Below, one piece after another: positions 1-7,886 of a DNA stretch of 64,000 nucleotides. Both the position numbers and the translations under genes were made by a program. Origin of the DNA: Ruminococcus sp. (lineage in GTDB: Bacteria > Bacillota > Clostridia > Oscillospirales > Ruminococcaceae); contig JAJQEI010000016.1 of NCBI GenBank assembly GCA_021201755.1, positions 18,444-82,443 of the forward strand, in the 5' to 3' direction. The notes under the pieces are model-generated. The model did no database searches, was not told where the DNA came from, and saw only the letters and a list, made by a program, of their open reading frames with translations. The number at the start of each line of letters is the position of its first letter. Position 1 is the stretch's first letter.

Positions 1-304
1 CCTCTTCGCCGTTACCGTCGTGTTTCCACGTCACCATACTCTTATCCTGCAAATTTCGCACAATATTCGTCACAGTATGTTGTGGCAAATCAAAAGCTAC
101 TGTAATATCTTTTAAATAAAATTTATGATTATCCTCTGGAGATTCCATCTGTTTTCCCAAGAGCCACATCATCATATAATCTGTAACTTCCATGCGGTTG
201 AAGAGCCGCTCTATATCGAATCTCTCTCTCGGAAATAGATGAAGTGCTTTTTTTTCATTCGGTGTTGACAATGCGTTTTCCAATGTCGTATTTTTCTCTT
301 GCAT
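1..304 (-). CDS. Winged-helix regulator, 3' part off the left edge
   Basis: The frame opens at ATG 304 and stays open to base 1, so about 101 N-terminal residues are visible and the end lies outside the window. An AGGAG site lies about ten bases before the ATG. The later visible part (YLKDITVAFDLPQHTV, then IVRNLQDKSMV) has the spacing of a helix-turn-helix followed by the start of a wing, as in MarR-type winged-helix DNA-binding proteins; this is fold-level resemblance only. It lies 35 bases after the flavodoxin gene on the same strand, so it is probably the last gene of that transcript. The effector and targets cannot be read from the sequence. Confidence 0.6.
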   Translation of the reverse strand, partial: MQEKNTTLENALSTPNEKKALHLFPRERFDIERLFNRMEVTDYMMMWLLGKQMESPEDNHKFYLKDITVAFDLPQHTVTNIVRNLQDKSMVTWKHDGNGEE

Positions 305-338
305 GAAAATACATCTCCTATCATATATTTATCAAAAA

Positions 339-875
339 TCAACAATAAAACGGATTCATACCAGAGATAGTTTCCTCTGCAGCGTTTTTTTGTATTTTTT
401 CCGAAAATTCCTTCGCTGCCATCATATCTGCTTCATCCGGATGTCCCTGTCCCTCTATAAACATTTCTATCAGCTGCTTTTCTGCTTTAGGCATATTCTG
501 TTTTATCCTATCGGCTTGAGCATCTTGAATACGTCCTTGACATAAGAACATCCCCAAGTATTTTGCTCGTTCCGGCAGCCATACGAAAAGACGATGTTCC
601 AATTGTTCTCGATAGCCATCTGCTGGATAAAATCCACAAGTTGCAAAAAGTGCCACCTTTCCGCCTTCGATTTGGTCTAAAAAGTTCATGGTTTCAATGC
701 CACAGGTATTGTTACGAATACTAAACCCAACAAAATAAACATCCGCTTCTGGGGCAGTTTGTAAATCTTTTATCTGATAAAGCATCTTTTCTCCAAGTGG
801 TAATGCATCGTAAATCGCTTCTGCCACCTTTTGCGTATTTCCCGTTTCTGAATAATAAACCACAGCGTATTTCAT
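339..875 (-). CDS. Flavodoxin family protein (BilS-like)
   Basis: A 178-residue flavodoxin-fold protein. The N-terminus VVYYSETGNTQKVAEA is the phosphate-binding loop that holds FMN (T/S-x-T-G-x-T), and VALFATCGFYP is a later strand-loop of the same fold. It is predicted to be a cytoplasmic FMN electron carrier. AAAGGA precedes ATG 875. It follows a broken MarR-type regulator by about 60 bases and probably shares its promoter. The pairing of a MarR regulator with a short flavodoxin recalls bilQ/bilS of gut bilirubin-reducing bacteria, but no BilR-like reductase is visible beside it, so that link is only a hypothesis. The flavodoxin assignment is firm; partner and substrate are unknown. Confidence 0.8.
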   Translation of the reverse strand: MKYAVVYYSETGNTQKVAEAIYDALPLGEKMLYQIKDLQTAPEADVYFVGFSIRNNTCGIETMNFLDQIEGGKVALFATCGFYPADGYREQLEHRLFVWLPERAKYLGMFLCQGRIQDAQADRIKQNMPKAEKQLIEMFIEGQGHPDEADMMAAKEFSEKIQKNAAEETISGMNPFYC

Positions 876-937
876 AACAATTCCTTTCTAGTATTTTGCC
901 ATTTTGTCTTATCCTCCACTAACACACGGTTAAGCTT

Positions 938-1339
938 TTACTGTAACCGAACATATTCACGAGCATTGTCTTCACCTATCCGTTCTAAAACATTTTCCAC
1001 ATAGTCTAGGAATTTTTGAAAGCTTTCTTCTAACAATGCCTTTCCTTTTTCGCTTAGCAAAACAATTATCTAGCGGTTGTCATGCAGATCCGGTATCCGC
1101 CAAATCAACCCTTTTTCTTCCATGTGATTTAAAATCGCAGCAACTCATACAGTACTAATCGCCAACGCATCACTAAGATTTTTAGGATATACTTCTTTTT
1201 CATCATACTGATGTACTTTAAGATAATTTAATACGTGTACGTCAACCTTTAGCAGCTTCGATATCATTTGATCATATTGAATTTGTGGTTGACTGCCTCG
1301 TATATCTAACAGTTCACATGCTAATTCATGATAATCCAT
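938..1339 (-). pseudogene. MarR family regulator with two in-frame stops
   Basis: From ATG 1339 one frame of 134 codons reads as a MarR-type regulator: an N-terminal helical part, SDALAISTV in the recognition region, then HMEEKGLIWRIPDLHDNR and LLSEKGKALLEE, which match the family's LEerGLVeR-pD-rDrR wing and LTekG helix. The frame is broken by TGA at codon 65 (1145-1147) and TAG at codon 90 (1070-1072), with no frameshift. Both stops fall where the family normally has Arg; CGA to TGA explains the first with one transition. The promoter and a palindrome just downstream of it are intact. The product would lose its whole wing, so the regulator is almost certainly dead unless the stops are sequence errors. 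Confidence 0.8.
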
Positions 1340-1415
1340 ATAACCTTCTTGTGTTCAGACAATCACCTAAAATTTATTATTTTGTCGCTTTGATGCCTAG
1401 AAAGCTAATAAAAAA

Positions 1416-1431
1416 AGCTATTAAAATAGCT
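1416..1431. promoter_or_regulatory. Palindrome, candidate MarR operator
   Basis: AGCTATT-AA-AATAGCT has perfect 7-base arms. It lies about 26 bases downstream of the -10 box of the leftward promoter, in the leader of the marR-flavodoxin transcript, where an autoregulatory MarR operator is commonly found. With the regulator broken it may be orphaned. Confidence 0.45.
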
Positions 1432-1456
1432 ATTCTTGTTAGCAACTTATATTTTT

Positions 1457-1485
1457 ATTATAGCACTTCACGATACCTTTGTCAA
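1457..1485 (-). promoter_or_regulatory. Promoter for marR pseudogene and flavodoxin
   Basis: Read leftward: -35 TTGACA (1485-1480), 17-base spacer, -10 TATAAT (1462-1457). It is a consensus-perfect housekeeping promoter. Confidence 0.8.
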
Positions 1486-1653
1486 GCATCATTATCATAT
1501 TCGTTACTTTCAACAATATTTTTAAACATATGTAAAAATAAAAGTGTAACAAGTAACAAAGAATGCCACCTCCCATGTTCGCCCCAGATGCAGTCAGAGT
1601 ATGTATTCTGGATATTCGAATTCACATTCTTTCGTGCTGCAGTGAATGGCATA

Positions 1654-1681
1654 TTTACAATTTCCTTTTTTATGGTATAAT
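1654..1681 (+). promoter_or_regulatory. Promoter for YitT-like pseudogene
   Basis: TTTACA (1654-1659), 16-base spacer, TATAAT (1676-1681), ending about 50 bases before the start codon of the YitT-like gene. Confidence 0.55.
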
Positions 1682-1733
1682 ATAAATATCATTAGGAATC
1701 TCTATTAAGATGGGAAAGGAACGGTGAAACGCT

Positions 1734-2620
1734 ATGCAAAACAATCAGTGACTTGCCATTGGATATCATTTTTTAATAATCACAATAGGCGTTATCATTT
1801 ACAGTGTTGCACTAGAAATGTTTTTAATACCGAATCAGGTACTAGATGGCGGCTTAACTGGCATTGCATTGATGATCAACTACAAAACGGATATTCTACT
1901 CGGTATTTTAACTTTTCTATTAAATGCACCTTTTGTCATCATGAGTTGGCGTATGCTTGGTCTGCGATTCGCCGGTTCTTATCTTTATGCTATGGTTTTA
2001 CTTACTATATGCACTTGGTTTTTACATGATGTCGAACCTGTCACAGATGATGAACTCCTTTCTATTGCCTTTGGCGGAATTTTACTAGGCATAGGTGTAG
2101 AACTGGTAATCAAAGGAGGAGCCTGTATGGATGGTACTGAGCTATTGGCAATGCTCTTAAATAAACGACTTCCTATTTCTGTGGGGCAAATTATTTTAAT
2201 CATCAACCTCATTATCTTTTCTGTTGCTGGTTTTATGTTCGGCATTGATCGTACGATGTTATAATTCTTGACCTATATCATTGCATCGAAATTAATCGAT
2301 ATGGTAGAGACTGGATTTAATGAAGCAAAACAGACGATTATTATTTGCAACGACGGCGCAGCAATCGCAGCGGAAATCTATGAAAAGCTCGGACGTACCA
2401 TGACAATTTTAGATGCACGTGGTTTCATCAGTGAAAAAAAGATATGATGTATTGTGTGATGACACGACTGGAAATCATGGAATTGCGTCGAATTGTCGAT
2501 CGCTATAATGGAACTGCATTTATCACAGTATCTGATATTTCTGAAATCATTGGTGAGCATATTAAGAAAACCTCAAGCAAATATAAAGACAACATTACAA
2601 AGTGCATCGAAAAAAAATAG
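1734..2620 (+). pseudogene. YitT family membrane protein, three lesions
   Basis: Reassembled across lesions this is a YitT/DUF161-type membrane protein: several hydrophobic helices with NQVLDGGLTGIAL and the glycine-rich segment GGACMDGTELLAML, then a soluble C-terminal domain resembling DUF2179 (ARGFISEKK, then RLEIMELRRIV, VSDISEIIG). The frame from ATG 1734 is broken by TGA at codon 6 (1749-1751), by TAA at 2262-2264, and by a one-base loss in a run of seven A (2434-2440), after which the C-terminus continues in another frame to TAG 2618-2620. Family members are integral membrane proteins of unclear function. Three independent lesions make a functional product very unlikely. Confidence 0.8.
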
Positions 2621-2791
2621 CACATTTCATTTGCTATTCACTATCTCCGCATATACAAGAAAATTCCAGTGCATTCACACTGGGATTCATAACGATACAG
2701 GTTCAGATAAAGTCCATGATTTTGCCATGAAAAGACTCTGCAAATAGTTCTTCCAATTCTGCTTCTCGTATACAATATATTTTTATCTCAC

Positions 2792-3598
2792 TTAACCGCC
2801 GGTTACCATCTTATGACTGATATATCCCACTGTCCCGTTATAATCAATTTTGAACCAATAGCCATCATAAGAATAAACAGAAAATGTTGCGCCGGAATAA
2901 ACCGTACCGATGATATTACTGTCCGTATTTTTCGAGGGCAAGCTGCAAACATTTGCGCTGTCTTGATTTACAACAACATAAGTCCAAGCATACATACCAG
3001 CACCATCTGCTACATATTTTGTCTGGACATAACCGTACATATAACCTCCGCTGCCATCATCTGTACGAGCATAGTAGAAATTGCCAACTGTACCTAAGTA
3101 TTCGATGTTATCGTCTTGATACAAACATCTGGTCTCCGGCGGCTTTGTATCAGTAGAAGCCTCATAGTAGAGATATGTTGTAGAACAGGTAATATGTGCC
3201 GATGTCCAGCTACTGTTGACGCTTGCACTATTGTAGCTATATGGATCAGCTACACTATTGCTGTCATCACGAAAATAAAGGAAGCAAATCATTGCAATCG
3301 AAACAGCAACAACTGTCGCCAAAATGCTCACAACTATAATCATCACAGAATTTTTTGACTCGGAAGGCTGTGCTACCTGTACCGGCTGTCCTGCCATATT
3401 ATTACTATTCCAATCCAAGTCTGCCTGCTGCTGCGAATTTGGGTAATTCTGGTTTCCATTTCCTTGCCACTGTCCATTCGCTTGCATATTTGCGTAATTT
3501 TGATCATACGCCTGACCATTTACAGGTGCCGCAGAGCCACAAAACTCGCAAAAAGACGAGCCTTTTAAAATTTGTCTTCTACACTGTTGACAAATCAT
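2792..3598 (-). CDS. Zinc-ribbon membrane protein with SH3-type repeats
   Basis: 268 residues. The N-terminus has two CxxC pairs (MICQQCRR and FCEFCGS) forming a zinc ribbon. A Gln/Asn-rich segment follows, then one hydrophobic helix at roughly residues 85-110 (MIIVVSILATVVAVSIAMICFL in part). The outside part has two SH3b-like modules: about 140-195 (YLYYEASTDT, IEYLGTVGNFYYARTD, YGYVQTKYV) and about 205-268 (ANVCSLPSKNT, IGTVYSGATFSVY, VGYISHKMV). Bacterial SH3 modules usually bind cell-wall peptides or act as targeting domains, so a surface or wall-sensing role is inferred. GGGGTGG precedes the ATG and the gene stands alone behind its own strong promoter. Confidence 0.75.
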   Translation of the reverse strand: MICQQCRRQILKGSSFCEFCGSAAPVNGQAYDQNYANMQANGQWQGNGNQNYPNSQQQADLDWNSNNMAGQPVQVAQPSESKNSVMIIVVSILATVVAVSIAMICFLYFRDDSNSVADPYSYNSASVNSSWTSAHITCSTTYLYYEASTDTKPPETRCLYQDDNIEYLGTVGNFYYARTDDGSGGYMYGYVQTKYVADGAGMYAWTYVVVNQDSANVCSLPSKNTDSNIIGTVYSGATFSVYSYDGYWFKIDYNGTVGYISHKMVTGG

Positions 3599-3676
3599 TT
3601 ATACCACCCCTATGTGTATATGTTAGTGTATTAAGTTGATGTGCATTTCCAGATTTTTTAAAACATCTTTTCTATT

Positions 3677-3705
3677 ATTATACAAGGACTGCGTTTATTT
3701 GTCAA
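3677..3705 (-). promoter_or_regulatory. Promoter for zinc-ribbon/SH3 gene
   Basis: Leftward TTGACA (3705-3700), 17-base spacer, TATAAT (3682-3677), about 80 bases before ATG 3598. Confidence 0.8.
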
Positions 3706-3807
3706 GTATAAATCTTTTTTTTTAAAATTTCTAAAATAAAAAAATTCATTCAACGTTACAAAAACAGTAATTTCTAAACTTACTGCCTCCTCGCCTTACA
3801 AATATAG

Positions 3808-3855
3808 AAAAAGACACCGCAAGGCTTTCGTTTTGCCATGCGGTGTCGCTTTTTC
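3808..3855 (-). terminator. Intrinsic terminator of the SASP gene
   Basis: Stem GACACCGCAAGGC pairs with GCCATGCGGTGTC with one mismatch, flanked by A and T runs on both sides. It lies about 30 bases past the SASP stop and could also act on the opposite strand. Confidence 0.85.
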
Positions 3856-3883
3856 TACAGATTCACAAACAGAATCTTTGATT

Positions 3884-4063
3884 CTACTGCATCTTATAGG
3901 AGTCGATCATTTTCTTGACCATCTGTCCGCCAATACTACCCGCTTCTCTTGCGGTCAGGTCGCCATTGTAACCTTGCTTCAGTGTTACGCCAACTTCACT
4001 GGCAGATTCCATCTTGAACCGTTCCATTGCCTCTTTGCCCTTTTGCGTAAATTCACCCTTCAT
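3884..4063 (-). CDS. Alpha/beta-type small acid-soluble spore protein
   Basis: A 59-residue protein. The first signature is ERFKMESASEVGV, the GerA/GPR protease recognition region of alpha/beta SASPs. The second is LKQGYNGDLTAREAGSIGG (Q-GYNGDLTxREaGsvGGxMVkrMI), the DNA-binding second helix. These proteins coat DNA in the forespore and protect it from UV, heat and peroxide, then supply amino acids on germination. AAAGGAG lies seven bases before ATG 4063, and a strong terminator follows. It looks intact and is good evidence that the lineage forms, or recently formed, endospores. Expression would be expected from sigma-G in the forespore, but I cannot identify a clear sigma-G promoter. Confidence 0.93.
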   Translation of the reverse strand: MKGEFTQKGKEAMERFKMESASEVGVTLKQGYNGDLTAREAGSIGGQMVKKMIDSYKMQ

Positions 4064-4106
4064 AACATTTTCTCCTTTTCTATCGTTATTTCAATTTCCT
4101 GCAAGT

Positions 4107-4127
4107 GATAGATTATAAAAATCTATC
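4107..4127. repeat. Inverted repeat upstream of the SASP gene
   Basis: GATAGAT and ATCTATC flank a seven-base centre, about 45 bases before the SASP ATG, in the region where its promoter must lie. It could be an operator or a leader hairpin. Confidence 0.4.
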
Positions 4128-4315
4128 GCCTGCATGAGTATTATAGCGCATTTTGCAAAATCTATCATAGGTATTTTCTTCGTGTTTTTTTGCACGAAAA
4201 TAAAAAATTATGGTATTTTAGGTAATCGTAATTCCGCAGAACGCAAAACGCTATAAAAATTCTAAAAAGGTTACTGATCCAACCGTTGCTCTTTTCCAAA
4301 TCAAGAGAAATACCC

Positions 4316-5233
4316 TCAAAATATCGTTTCAATGATACGCATCGAATCCTTTGGCGCATATCGCCATTTATTTATGTGCTTTGAATGAACAAAATAACGC
4401 AATGGCATTGGTGGCTCTGTGTTTTCAAATGCGTCAATCAAAACCAACTTAACTTTCATCTTTTGAGGAATAATCGACTTGATATACACACTCGCACACT
4501 GTCCTACTGAAACATCTGACCGTGGTTCGGCAAGTCCTGCGAGATTAGGCGTCAATTCTACAAAAATCCCATAAGATTCGACAGAACGTATCATTCCAAC
4601 TACGGTCTGTCCGGCAGAAAAAAGTGCAGCATTTTCCTCCCATGTACCAAGCAGTTCTCGATGCGTCAAATGAATTCGTCTAAGCTCTACTTGCTGTACC
4701 ACCACCTGAATAGGTTGACCGACTACAAAGCGATCTTTTGGATGCATAATTCTAGAAACCGATATTGTGTGAATGGGAAGCATCGACGGAATTCCACATC
4801 CAATATCCACAAAAGCTCCAAATCTCTCCAAATGTGTAACCACTGCCGGCAAAATATCTCCCGATTTATATTTGGATAAATATTCCTCCCAACAGGATTC
4901 TTGTACAATACGTCTAGATAAAATTGCTGTCTGCTGTCCATTTCTCATTTCTATTCGAAGAATGCGAAAACAAACCGGCTTTCCCGCCTTAGCAATTAGT
5001 GCAATATCACGTGTGGTTCCATCTGCAATTCCAATTGCTCCCTCTTCCCGTGGAATAATCCCCTGCATACATGGAAGCTGTACTAACAGATTATGTGAAC
5101 TATCGCAGAGAATCGCCCTTGCTTCTAAAATTGTCCCAGCGTTCATTGCCGCCTTCATTGCCGCTACACTATGTAGTGCTGCAATATTTTCATGAGTATG
5201 CAGTCGGCTTCCTTTAGGTAAAAATTGGTTCAT
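4316..5233 (-). CDS. S1 RNA-binding domain protein (RpsA-like)
   Basis: 305 residues with at least two S1 OB-fold repeats: about 125-210 (GDILPAVVTHLERFGAFVDI, then QPIQVVVQQVELRRIHLTHRE) and about 211-270 (GQTVVGMIRSVESYGIFVEL, then GLAEPRSDVSVGQ). The first 120 residues are a degenerate or unrelated region with LEARAILCDSSHNLLVQLP. Short S1-repeat proteins of this kind in Clostridia are annotated as S1-like and bind single-stranded RNA; the exact role is unknown. AAGGAGG sits seven bases before ATG 5233. The gene ends in TGA, which shows that TGA is an ordinary stop here. Confidence 0.8.
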   Translation of the reverse strand: MNQFLPKGSRLHTHENIAALHSVAAMKAAMNAGTILEARAILCDSSHNLLVQLPCMQGIIPREEGAIGIADGTTRDIALIAKAGKPVCFRILRIEMRNGQQTAILSRRIVQESCWEEYLSKYKSGDILPAVVTHLERFGAFVDIGCGIPSMLPIHTISVSRIMHPKDRFVVGQPIQVVVQQVELRRIHLTHRELLGTWEENAALFSAGQTVVGMIRSVESYGIFVELTPNLAGLAEPRSDVSVGQCASVYIKSIIPQKMKVKLVLIDAFENTEPPMPLRYFVHSKHINKWRYAPKDSMRIIETIF

Positions 5234-5334
5234 TTTGACCTCCTTGATATCAAAATTTGTGATATCTTAGTGTATGTTTATCCTGAAAAAATATGCTTGC
5301 CCTTTGACATTCGCACGAAAATCAATCTTAGTAA

Positions 5335-5373
5335 AAAATAATCGTCCAAGCTATTAACTTGAACGATTATTTT
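5335..5373 (-). terminator. Intrinsic terminator of the TPR gene
   Basis: AAAATAATCGTCCAAG pairs with CTTGAACGATTATTTT around a seven-base loop. Read leftward it ends in a T run, about 90 bases past the TPR stop. Confidence 0.8.
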
Positions 5374-5464
5374 ACTTTTTACAAAGTGGGAATCATCACC
5401 ACTTTCGTCAGATATATGTCTTCTATGACTCTGAAACTAACTTTACAAGTCTTGTCAGACGCTT

Positions 5465-6499
5465 TTATTTCTTCTTTCCACGCTCTTTTGCAATCGTGTC
5501 GTAACGATCCATCATTTCTTTGATTTCCGAATCATTTGTCAAACCGTACTGCATATGCAAGTAGAACCGAATCGCAGACAAATCCTTATTTTCGATTGCT
5601 TCTTTTGCCAATGCCGAAATAATGCCAACAACCTCTTGATTGGCACCGGACTTCATATCATAATGTGCAAATGCTGCATTTACTTCGTCTCGTGTCGGTG
5701 GTACAATCTTTTTCTTTGTAATCGTGTAGATGTGATGCAACTCTCCCGTAACAAAGGGATTATCCGCATAAATCTCACTCTCATAGTAAAAGCACACTGC
5801 ACGGTCATAATCCTTCACTTCTACCGCATAATATCCTAGGTTGCAATAACACCGTGAAATTTGCACTGGTGTTACTGCGATTTCCAATGTTTCTTTCGTC
5901 ACTGAAAGCAGCTGCTCTGGTTGCCGGAGTATCTTATAGCACTCTGCTAATTCAAAATAAGCATCTGTATTCATCGGGTTATAGCGAATGGCGTCTCCGA
6001 TAACTTTGACGGCTTCTTCCGCACGGCGCAATTCTAATAAATTGTACCCGTGAAGTAATATCATCTGAGACAAATCAAATACCGGACGCACTAGCTTTTT
6101 TGAAGGCTGGTAAAAATAAAGATAAAGTTGATGCTCCAGTGTGTTTCGTAAGCTAAGATACACTTCAGATTCCGTTTCTCGATAGTTCATACGGATTTTG
6201 GTATACAACGCCTCCGTCAAGCGAAACGACTCTTCCGTCTTTTTTTCGTTTGCTAACTTCTGTGCCTCGGCGAAAACCGTATCCAGACGCTTTCCGTCTA
6301 GGTACATCATTTTATTCAGCAATGCCCGTTTATCTTCCGGCATAATTTCAAATGCCAAATCGGCAATGGCATTTTCGATTTCTCGTCCATTTTTCATAGG
6401 GCGATAGCGATCGGCCTCTGCCTCCAGATAGACCATATCGACACTATATTCACCAGTTAAACCTTCCCGAATTTTTTCAATCACTTCAGCAGTCGTCAT
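5465..6499 (-). CDS. Tetratricopeptide-repeat protein
   Basis: 344 residues without signal peptide or membrane helix. TPR-like helix pairs are visible in the centre: LRRAEEAVKVIGDAIRYNP, TDAYFELAECYKILRQPEQL and RCYCNLGYYAVEVKDYDRAV have the W/L-G-Y-A-P spacing. The N-terminal third is a different all-helical region rich in charged residues. TPR domains are protein-protein scaffolds; partner unknown. AAAGGA precedes ATG 6499 and a terminator follows, so it is monocistronic. The family is common in Ruminococcaceae as an uncharacterised cytoplasmic protein; no more specific role can be read. Confidence 0.75.
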   Translation of the reverse strand: MTTAEVIEKIREGLTGEYSVDMVYLEAEADRYRPMKNGREIENAIADLAFEIMPEDKRALLNKMMYLDGKRLDTVFAEAQKLANEKKTEESFRLTEALYTKIRMNYRETESEVYLSLRNTLEHQLYLYFYQPSKKLVRPVFDLSQMILLHGYNLLELRRAEEAVKVIGDAIRYNPMNTDAYFELAECYKILRQPEQLLSVTKETLEIAVTPVQISRCYCNLGYYAVEVKDYDRAVCFYYESEIYADNPFVTGELHHIYTITKKKIVPPTRDEVNAAFAHYDMKSGANQEVVGIISALAKEAIENKDLSAIRFYLHMQYGLTNDSEIKEMMDRYDTIAKERGKKK

Positions 6500-6637
6500 A
6501 AAAATAGTTCCTTTCCATAAAAATGCAGAAAAAATTGCGCTGCATTCACAAGATTCCGTAAAACATCAACAGATATACATTTTTTATTATACAACACCTT
6601 TATGAATATTACAAGAAGATATTGTATATTTTTTTGA

Positions 6638-7702
6638 CTATTTTGTCAACTTCCTTCGCCGCATATCTCCTACATCAGTAACAACGTGATACCCTGCTGC
6701 TTCCACACGCTGTTCCAGACAACTGCGACATTGTGCCGATTCCTCACCAGTACAGATCTTATTGTCATAAAGTTCATATTTTCTCCGCACGCCAGTTGGC
6801 GACAGGTTCGGCATTACTACGTTTGCACCCACCTTTAGTCCAAGTTCTCGACCCTGTGGGTGAATCGTCCCTAAGGCAGTCGTTGCCGGAAGTAGCACAT
6901 ACGGAAACATCAGCCGCAAAATCGCTAGCATTCGAAGCGTCAGTATTAAACTGCCACCAGAATAATCCCAAAATGGCGTATTAGAATGCGGAATAAACGG
7001 ACCAATACCAATCATATCTGGTTGTAACTGCTGTAAAAAACGCAAGTCAGAAACCAGTTCCTTTGCCGTTTGAAATGGAGAACCCACAAGAAATCCTGCA
7101 CCAACTTGATAGCCAATCTCTTTCAATTGAAAAAGACATGACTTTCGATGTGCAAGGGACATCTCCTTTGGGTGCAGTCTACGATAATGGGCATCATCAG
7201 CTGTTTCATGGCGAAGTAAATAACGATTTGCTCCGGCTCGATAAAGTAATCGATAGCTCTCCCTCGTACGTTCCCCCAAAGACAACGTAATCGCACAATT
7301 CGGAAAATGCTCTCGAATGGTAGAAACAATTTCACACAGTGTTTTATCAGTATAAGCCATATCTTCTCCGCCTTGTAACACAAACGTACGAAATCCCAGA
7401 GCATAACCATCTTTACAACAAGTTAAAATTTCCGCTTTTGTCAGACGATAACGATGAACCATTCCATTACTACGGCGAATTCCACAGTAGTAGCAGTCAT
7501 TTCTGCAATAATTTGTAAATTCAATCAGTCCTCGAATGTAAACGTCCGTACCATAGTATATGCGTCGCACCGCATCTGCATGACGAAAAAGCATGGCATC
7601 ATACATCGGTGTTTGAATCAAAGCATATAATTCGGCATCACTAGCATGGGAAAGTGCACGCACCCACGCCATAGAATCTGTACCATAATCAATACTTGGC
7701 AT
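6638..7702 (-). CDS. hydE: [FeFe]-hydrogenase maturase HydE (radical SAM)
   Basis: 354 residues with the radical-SAM cluster motif CRNDCYYC (CX3CX2C) near residue 66 after RGLIEFTNYC, as in the HydE/PylB/BioB group. Further family features are TFVLQGGED, GAGFLVGSPFQT, IGIGPFIPH and ATTALGTIHPQGRE. HydE takes part in building the di-iron centre of the H-cluster of [FeFe]-hydrogenases in the cytoplasm. The call is supported by its position: it is divergently transcribed from a hydrogenase gene 184 bases away. GGGGGAG precedes the ATG. HydF and HydG are not in the window. PylB or a methylornithine-synthase-like relative is the main alternative, but no pyl genes are present. Confidence 0.85.
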   Translation of the reverse strand: MPSIDYGTDSMAWVRALSHASDAELYALIQTPMYDAMLFRHADAVRRIYYGTDVYIRGLIEFTNYCRNDCYYCGIRRSNGMVHRYRLTKAEILTCCKDGYALGFRTFVLQGGEDMAYTDKTLCEIVSTIREHFPNCAITLSLGERTRESYRLLYRAGANRYLLRHETADDAHYRRLHPKEMSLAHRKSCLFQLKEIGYQVGAGFLVGSPFQTAKELVSDLRFLQQLQPDMIGIGPFIPHSNTPFWDYSGGSLILTLRMLAILRLMFPYVLLPATTALGTIHPQGRELGLKVGANVVMPNLSPTGVRRKYELYDNKICTGEESAQCRSCLEQRVEAAGYHVVTDVGDMRRRKLTK

Positions 7703-7725
7703 AACGCTCCCCCATTCCTATAATT

Positions 7726-7738
7726 GTTGATTCAAATT
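7726..7738. promoter_or_regulatory. Half of a shared motif near the hydE start
   Basis: GTTGATTCAAATT here is repeated inverted at 7858-7870 in front of the hydrogenase gene. It overlaps the probable hydE transcription start, so one regulator could act on both divergent genes. Confidence 0.4.
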
Positions 7739-7765
7739 ATAGCACAAAAAAAAATAAAAATGCAA
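7736..7765 (-). promoter_or_regulatory. hydE promoter
   Basis: Leftward TTGCAT (7765-7760), 18-base spacer, TATAAT (7741-7736), about 35 bases before ATG 7702. Confidence 0.7.
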
Positions 7766-7803
7766 GAACATACTTCTTTTTTCCAAAAAAAATTGTCCTG
7801 TAC

Positions 7804-7832
7804 TTTACAATAAATGCGTTTTATGATATAAT
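7804..7832 (+). promoter_or_regulatory. [FeFe]-hydrogenase promoter
   Basis: TTTACA (7804-7809), 17-base spacer, TATAAT (7827-7832), 55 bases before ATG 7887. Confidence 0.75.
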
Positions 7833-7851
7833 AAGTATGATATCCATTGTC

Positions 7852-7867
7852 GACTCAAATTTGAATC
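7852..7867. promoter_or_regulatory. Palindromic candidate operator before the hydrogenase
   Basis: GACTCAAATTTGAATC is a 16-base palindrome with one mismatched pair. It lies between the -10 box and the AGGAGG site, where a repressor would block the hydrogenase transcript. It shares its right arm with the motif at hydE. Confidence 0.5.
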
Positions 7868-7886
7868 AACAGGAGGTTTATAAATT

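Larger units (their letters stand above)
1340..1733. other. Divergent intergenic region
   Basis: This gap holds the leftward promoter and palindrome of the marR-flavodoxin transcript and the rightward promoter of the YitT-like gene. The centre (about 1490-1650) shows no further gene, RNA or repeat that I can support. Confidence 0.6.
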
